DNA of 62,843 bases from assembly GCA_017615055.1 (NCBI GenBank), contig JAGAAW010000043.1:1-62843 (forward strand). Reading direction: 5' to 3'. The number at the start of each line of letters is the position of its first letter. Within the stretch, counting starts at the first letter, position 1. Of the stretch, positions 59,160 to 62,843 are shown piece by piece. The position numbers and the translations under genes are program-made. The notes under the pieces are model-generated. The model saw nothing but the letters and a program-made list of their open reading frames with translations. It was not told the DNA's origin and searched no databases. This stretch comes from Fibrobacter sp. GTDB lineage: Bacteria > Fibrobacterota > Fibrobacteria > Fibrobacterales > Fibrobacteraceae.

Positions 59160-59870
59160 CTACTTTATTATCTCTATTTTCATCGGAAAGGTCATGTTCT
59201 TGCTCAGGGCTTCTATCTGCCTGAGCACATCGGGCAATTCCGCGACCCGCGTGGTAAAATTCTTGCGGCTGAGCTTAAACTCAATCCAGGTTCCGTGCCC
59301 TCCAATCTTGAGCAAATAGTCCCTGTCCCGTTCGACCAGGTCCCAACGGTATCCCATTGGCGGAAGGAGTTGCGAAACAATCGTCCGGATGCTGTTCTTC
59401 GCCATATCTTCCAGCTTGCATTTTTTTTCGAATTCGATTTTCTTCTTTTCGAACCCTTCCATATACGACGGAAACCTGTCGATGAATTCCTCGAAGTTGC
59501 TTATTGTCTGCGCCAGATCGCAATTCACTTCCGTCCGGAAAAATGGTGAAAGCCCCTCGATTTCGAGGCGCATATAGAAGTTGATCGATATCCGGAATTC
59601 GATGGAACCGATCGAATCAAGCTGCCGAACAATCCTGATACCAGCGATTTTATCGCCTTGCTGGTAGAATTCCCCCGAACGTTTACCAGTCCTGAGTATA
59701 AAGCATTCGCATTCGGGGTGCCGTTCCTTGAGCTCGTTGTATGCACCGAGTATCTCCCCCTCAGAAGGCACATAGCCCCGCTCACCAGGGACAAGAATCC
59801 CGCCAACCAGCTTTTCCCAATACCTGTACGCAATCCGTTCAAAAGAACGGTCCTTGTTCTTATTAACCAT
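59160..59870 (-). CDS. unknown protein, family C (first gene of operator-i operon)
   Basis: 236 aa from the ATG 18 nt downstream of the -10; an upstream start would lie over the -10 and is rejected. The C-terminal half (LEDMAKNSIRTIVSQLL, MGYRWDLVERDRDYLLKI, WIEFKLSRKNFTTRVAELP, VLRQIEALS) matches 55830-56651. The N-terminal half is basic then beta-rich. It heads the five-gene unit with MoxR, vWA, its own paralogue and family B. Confidence 0.76.
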   Translation of the reverse strand: MVNKNKDRSFERIAYRYWEKLVGGILVPGERGYVPSEGEILGAYNELKERHPECECFILRTGKRSGEFYQQGDKIAGIRIVRQLDSIGSIEFRISINFYMRLEIEGLSPFFRTEVNCDLAQTISNFEEFIDRFPSYMEGFEKKKIEFEKKCKLEDMAKNSIRTIVSQLLPPMGYRWDLVERDRDYLLKIGGHGTWIEFKLSRKNFTTRVAELPDVLRQIEALSKNMTFPMKIEIIK

Positions 59871-59902
59871 AATAGCGTCCTGTCCATAATATAGCATCCA
59901 AC

Positions 59903-59921
59903 TGCGACAAATAGTGTCACT
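59903..59921 (-). promoter_or_regulatory. operator i of the WYL-linked regulon
   Basis: AGTGACACTATTTGTCGCA, 9 nt before TATATT (59888-59893). It heads the MoxR-vWA operon down to 55222. Confidence 0.75.
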
Positions 59922-60144
59922 TTAGAAATTGGCCAAAAACCCAGGCAATCACTATCTTATCGTCTTGCACCCCAACTTTGTCAAAAAAATCCGAACAAAT
60001 GGTCCAATTTTTGCCATAATTCGAGTAAAAAGTTCGCAACGCCGGCAGCAAAACCGCAAAGAACGGGAAAAATCACGAATTACCCGGTACGCAAAAGCGC
60101 AAAAGGTGTTAAATTATGTTATATAGGTACAGAGGATTCTGCGC

Positions 60145-60465
60145 ATGATAATGTCTAGATTTTCGACTTTTTCCGCCATCGCCCTGCTCGTGGGCGTATT
60201 CGCATGCTATTCCATAGCAGCCCCCCGTTCGGCCAGTGCAAACAAGAATGACGCCGCAATCGTCGACGAAGACAACGCGAAGGCACCCGAGGCAAAGGCC
60301 GAAGGGGCCGAGAGCGCCGCCCCTGCAAAAGAAGAAGCCGCACCTGCGCAGTCCAATCCCGAATGCGACAACAACGCCAAACCGGAAAGCAACATCCCGG
60401 TGTTCCCCATCGTGATGTCCGCCATCGGCACCATCGCGTTCATCGTCCTTGCCATCATCTTCTAG
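60145..60465 (+). CDS. small secreted protein with C-terminal membrane helix
   Basis: 106 aa. An N-terminal hydrophobic segment (FSAIALLVGVFACYSIAA) acts as signal or anchor, an Ala/Glu/Lys/Pro-rich spacer (EAKAEGAESAAPAKEEAAP) follows, and a C-terminal helix IVMSAIGTIAFIVLAIIF ends the protein. GAGG site at 9 nt. It lies 10 nt upstream of the next envelope gene, so they are probably co-transcribed. No family recognised. Confidence 0.8.
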   Translation: MIMSRFSTFSAIALLVGVFACYSIAAPRSASANKNDAAIVDEDNAKAPEAKAEGAESAAPAKEEAAPAQSNPECDNNAKPESNIPVFPIVMSAIGTIAFIVLAIIF

Positions 60466-60475
60466 GGGGTCTGCC

Positions 60476-62275
60476 ATGCGAAACTTTTTCAAGATTTTTC
60501 CTGCAATTGCATTCCTCGCCTGCTTCCTCGCGACTGGCGCCCTCGCCGACTCAATGTGCTATGACCTGTGCGTATCGTGCCACGGTGAAACCCGTGCCGA
60601 GAACTGCGACAAGATCGAATCTACCTGCAACTGCCCGTTTGTCATCGATAGCGCAAAGTCGAAGAACATGGGCGTAGAGCTCGGCAAGCGCAAGCTCGCC
60701 GAGGAAATCCTCGTAGGCTGCGACAAGGCCGCCTGTGCCAGGAGCATCACCTTCAATAACGGATACTACAAGTTTATGGACAAGGGGCGCACCACGCTTA
60801 CCAAGCTCCAGCTGCTCTCGGGTGTTTCCGACGCAAGCGAACGTGCCCTAAAGATGCAGCCCCAGGCCATCCGTGCGGCAAACACGACCGTGGATTCGCT
60901 CACGAGGCGCCGCAGCATGCTGCCCATCGCCCCTATGTCGCAGGAATGCACCGAACGTTGCAACACCTGCTCCGCCGATGCCAAACCCGCACAGGCCGAA
61001 CCGCAGATGACCCGTGCCGACTCCGTCCGCGCCGCAGCGGCCGCGCAGGCCAAACCCGATTCCGTGCAGGCTACAGCAGCAACCGACTCCGCGCAAGCAA
61101 AGACCGATTCTACCGCACAGGCGCCAGCCATCGATAGCGTGGCACTCGCAAAGGCACGCGCCGACTCCATCGCCAAGGCCGAGGCGGACCGCAAGGCGTT
61201 CTGCCAGCTTGCCGAATCCTCCTGCCAGTGCAAGGCGCACGAGCAGAACACCCGCGACATTATCGCCATTGACAGCGTCATCGCCATCAAGACGGCATAC
61301 GCCGATAGCCTCCTCAAGTTCCGTACCCAGCTCCTGCGCGAAGAAATGGCCCGTGCCATTGCTGACTCCGTGCAGGCGCGTTGCAATGTGGAAGGCAAGT
61401 GCATCTACACCGTGACTTTCACGAGCAAGGAATTCGCCATCCTCGAGATGCACCCGACGGAAGAGCCCAAGCCCGATGCACCCGACGCACCGGTAGATAC
61501 AGCAAAGGCGGAACCCGCGGCAGAACAGGTCGCCGCAAACCCGCCTGCCGACACCGCGGTCGCACAGCCCGCGGCATGCCCGCAACCCGCCGCCGATTCC
61601 GCACCGGCAGACAGTTCCAAGAAAAAGGACCGCATCTTCTACAAGGTCATGGAATTCACCTACGGCAACTTCGGCGAACACAGCTACTACCAGAAAGGCT
61701 ACGGCCGCATCCGCAACCTCGACGACGAAACCGGCTACGAGGGCGGGCTCACCTATTACCTGCGCTGGTACTTCTACGATGGCGGCGCGTTCAGCATAGG
61801 TATGGGCACGTTCTACCACTACAAGAAATTCACCCTCGAGGATACCCTCGCTCTTACAGATAAAGTAAGTATCTACTATCACAACATCGGGCTCGATGTC
61901 CCAATATCGTTCCGGCTCGGCGTGCCCTACATTCCCATATTCAAGCCATTCATAAGCCAGACCTTCAACTTCCACAAGCCCATCTTCGAAGTCTACAAGG
62001 TAGAGGCCCCGGAATCCGAAAAGGAACTGAGCACGGAAGAAGAAATCAAGGAAGCGGCGAAGGAACAACTCGGACTCGGGTTCCTCGACGACGTCAAGAC
62101 GCGATTCAATGGTGTAAAGGACCTCACGTTCTCCGTGTGGCTCGGGCTTGGCCTGCAGATTACACGCCACTTCTCCGCCGAATACCAGTTCAACTTCGGC
62201 GTAGGCGGGAGCGGACACTCGCACAGGTTCGATACCGACAACTACTGGCGCATCGTAGTCGACATCGCCTGGTAA
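60476..62275 (+). CDS. outer-membrane barrel protein with Cys-rich and Ala/Asp-rich regions
   Basis: 599 aa from the ATG after AGGGGG; nine upstream codons are rejected. The signal peptide ends near LATGALA. Cysteine pairs (CYDLCVSCHGE, CDKAAC, CTERCNTC, CQC) suggest disulphides or metal sites; the single CxxCH (CVSCH) could bind haem c but is isolated. An Ala/Asp/Ser spacer (ADSVQAxA) leads to a C-terminal ~200-residue beta domain (YYLRWYFYDGGAFSIGMG, FGVGGSGHSH, VDIAW) typical of outer-membrane barrels. Probably a cell-envelope structural or sensory protein. Confidence 0.82.
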   Translation: MRNFFKIFPAIAFLACFLATGALADSMCYDLCVSCHGETRAENCDKIESTCNCPFVIDSAKSKNMGVELGKRKLAEEILVGCDKAACARSITFNNGYYKFMDKGRTTLTKLQLLSGVSDASERALKMQPQAIRAANTTVDSLTRRRSMLPIAPMSQECTERCNTCSADAKPAQAEPQMTRADSVRAAAAAQAKPDSVQATAATDSAQAKTDSTAQAPAIDSVALAKARADSIAKAEADRKAFCQLAESSCQCKAHEQNTRDIIAIDSVIAIKTAYADSLLKFRTQLLREEMARAIADSVQARCNVEGKCIYTVTFTSKEFAILEMHPTEEPKPDAPDAPVDTAKAEPAAEQVAANPPADTAVAQPAACPQPAADSAPADSSKKKDRIFYKVMEFTYGNFGEHSYYQKGYGRIRNLDDETGYEGGLTYYLRWYFYDGGAFSIGMGTFYHYKKFTLEDTLALTDKVSIYYHNIGLDVPISFRLGVPYIPIFKPFISQTFNFHKPIFEVYKVEAPESEKELSTEEEIKEAAKEQLGLGFLDDVKTRFNGVKDLTFSVWLGLGLQITRHFSAEYQFNFGVGGSGHSHRFDTDNYWRIVVDIAW

Positions 62276-62278
62276 ATC

Positions 62279-62311
62279 AAAAAGCCGCCCTCGAAGGCGG
62301 CTTTACTTTTC
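62279..62311. terminator. bidirectional terminator
   Basis: GCCGCC/GGCGGC stem extended by AAA/TTT, between convergent genes. Confidence 0.8.
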
Positions 62312-62327
62312 CACTTAAAATTTATCG

Positions 62328-62753
62328 TTACTTCTTGAGGCCGGCGGCCTCGAAGAACGGGATATTGCGCGGGTTGGGGAGCGCAACCTCGGTAATCCAG
62401 TTGTATTCGGCAATTCCCTTGAGGCCGATGCGCGCACACAGCTGGTCGCGGGCCACGTTGTAGGCATCGAGAATCTGGACCTTCTCGCCTTCCTTCGCTT
62501 CCTCGATCTTCTTGGACCAGCTCACGCCGAGTTCCACGAGGGCGGCACTCGCCTTTACGTACTTGTTCGCCTGGTCCTGCGTCACCACGGGCTCTGCAGG
62601 GGCGGTGAACGGATCAACGTTCACGATAGGTACGGATTTAGGGAGGCTCGACTGCACCTGCTGCACCTGCGGCAGGTTGGCATCGTCGTCATTACAGGCA
62701 ACAAAAAAAGAGGCGATAGCCAGAATTGAAATTGCGAGAATTCGTTTCGACAT
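62328..62753 (-). CDS. small lipoprotein
   Basis: 141 aa. Lipobox FFVAC places the lipid Cys at residue 20, followed by acidic NDDDAN. The rest is a helical domain of about 100 residues (QDQANKYVKASAALVELGVSW, GEKVQILDAYNVARDQLCARIGL) ending in FFEAAGLKK. No known family. It lies just downstream of the tRNA gene and may share its transcript. Confidence 0.85.
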   Translation of the reverse strand: MSKRILAISILAIASFFVACNDDDANLPQVQQVQSSLPKSVPIVNVDPFTAPAEPVVTQDQANKYVKASAALVELGVSWSKKIEEAKEGEKVQILDAYNVARDQLCARIGLKGIAEYNWITEVALPNPRNIPFFEAAGLKK

Positions 62754-62771
62754 ATGCGCCTCTTTTTTTAA

Positions 62772-62843
62772 TAGCGGTTCAGGGATTTGAACCCCGGACC
62801 AATGGATTATGATTCCAGTGCTCTACCACTGAGCTAAACCGCC
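62772..62843 (-). tRNA. tRNA with CAT anticodon (Met or lysidine-type Ile)
   Basis: A full cloverleaf reads on the minus strand: acceptor GGCGGTT/AACCGCT, D arm GCTC..GAGC, anticodon loop ATCATAA giving CAT, and T arm CGGGG-TTCAAAT-CCCTG. CCA is not encoded. The elongator-Met versus Ile2 identity cannot be settled by eye. The gene ends exactly at the window edge. Confidence 0.92.

Noticed and set aside
62772..62843. tRNA as an attachment site for an integrated element
   Set aside because: No integrase gene, duplicated tRNA 3' end or other element boundary was found in the window.

Overview
The window reads as a Fibrobacter-type chromosome (phylum Fibrobacterota). It has a lipoprotein with the Fibrobacter-typical FISUMP domain (15385-16263), a secreted GH30 glycosidase with a C-terminal sorting-like domain (20883-22856), TATATT-type -10 boxes, and a mix of GC-rich core genes with AT-richer accessory blocks. 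The assignment is inferred from domains, not from a marker gene.

Left end (1-8 kb): the 3' part of a tandem-AAA ATPase gene faces a five-gene operon. That operon encodes two TerY-type vWA proteins, a PP2C phosphatase, a protein kinase with a C-terminal zinc ribbon, and a coiled-coil membrane protein. It matches the known TerY-P (vWA/phosphatase/kinase) signalling triad. From 8 to 12.5 kb lie a small protein with a caspase-like His/Cys arrangement, a nine-repeat BspA/DUF285 protein and two paralogous unknown proteins. From 12.8 to 27.5 kb the content is mostly core: ADP-ribosylglycohydrolase, an outer-membrane protein, a solitary nuoA, uvrC, a zapB-like/zapA pair followed by a candidate structured RNA, a YhhN-like membrane protein, GH30 and sbcDC.

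The most interesting region is 27.5-59.9 kb. Eight copies of a 19-bp inverted repeat (consensus TRCGWCAGTADTTGTCGCA on the minus strand) each sit exactly 9 nt upstream of a -10 hexamer. They head seven minus-strand transcription units, one of which has two copies, and one unit encodes a WYL-domain regulator that is probably the cognate factor. The units encode a 373-aa DnaE-like polymerase core lacking PHP and thumb regions; a DnaB-like RecA-fold protein with an altered Walker A; a fused Cas4-like nuclease and DEDDy exonuclease (DUF2779); a tandem-AAA ATPase; a MoxR ATPase with a vWA/DUF2201 partner; a Fic protein; a metallophosphoesterase; a divergent PRTase-like protein; a zinc-ribbon protein; and several unknown families present as paralogue pairs in different units. 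I infer a distributed, WYL-controlled conflict or DNA-processing system. It resembles published vWA-MoxR conflict systems and WYL-regulated defence islands, but I do not recognise this gene set.

Unrelated accessory cassettes interrupt this regulon: an Rpn-like nuclease, DUF4417, an EndoU toxin with a presumed immunity protein between repeats 1000 bp apart, an XRE/ImmA pair, a strongly structured candidate RNA, an AT-rich MmeI-like restriction-modification enzyme, and a MORN-repeat lipoprotein flanked by short direct repeats. The right end (60-62.8 kb) returns to envelope proteins and a tRNA with a CAT anticodon.
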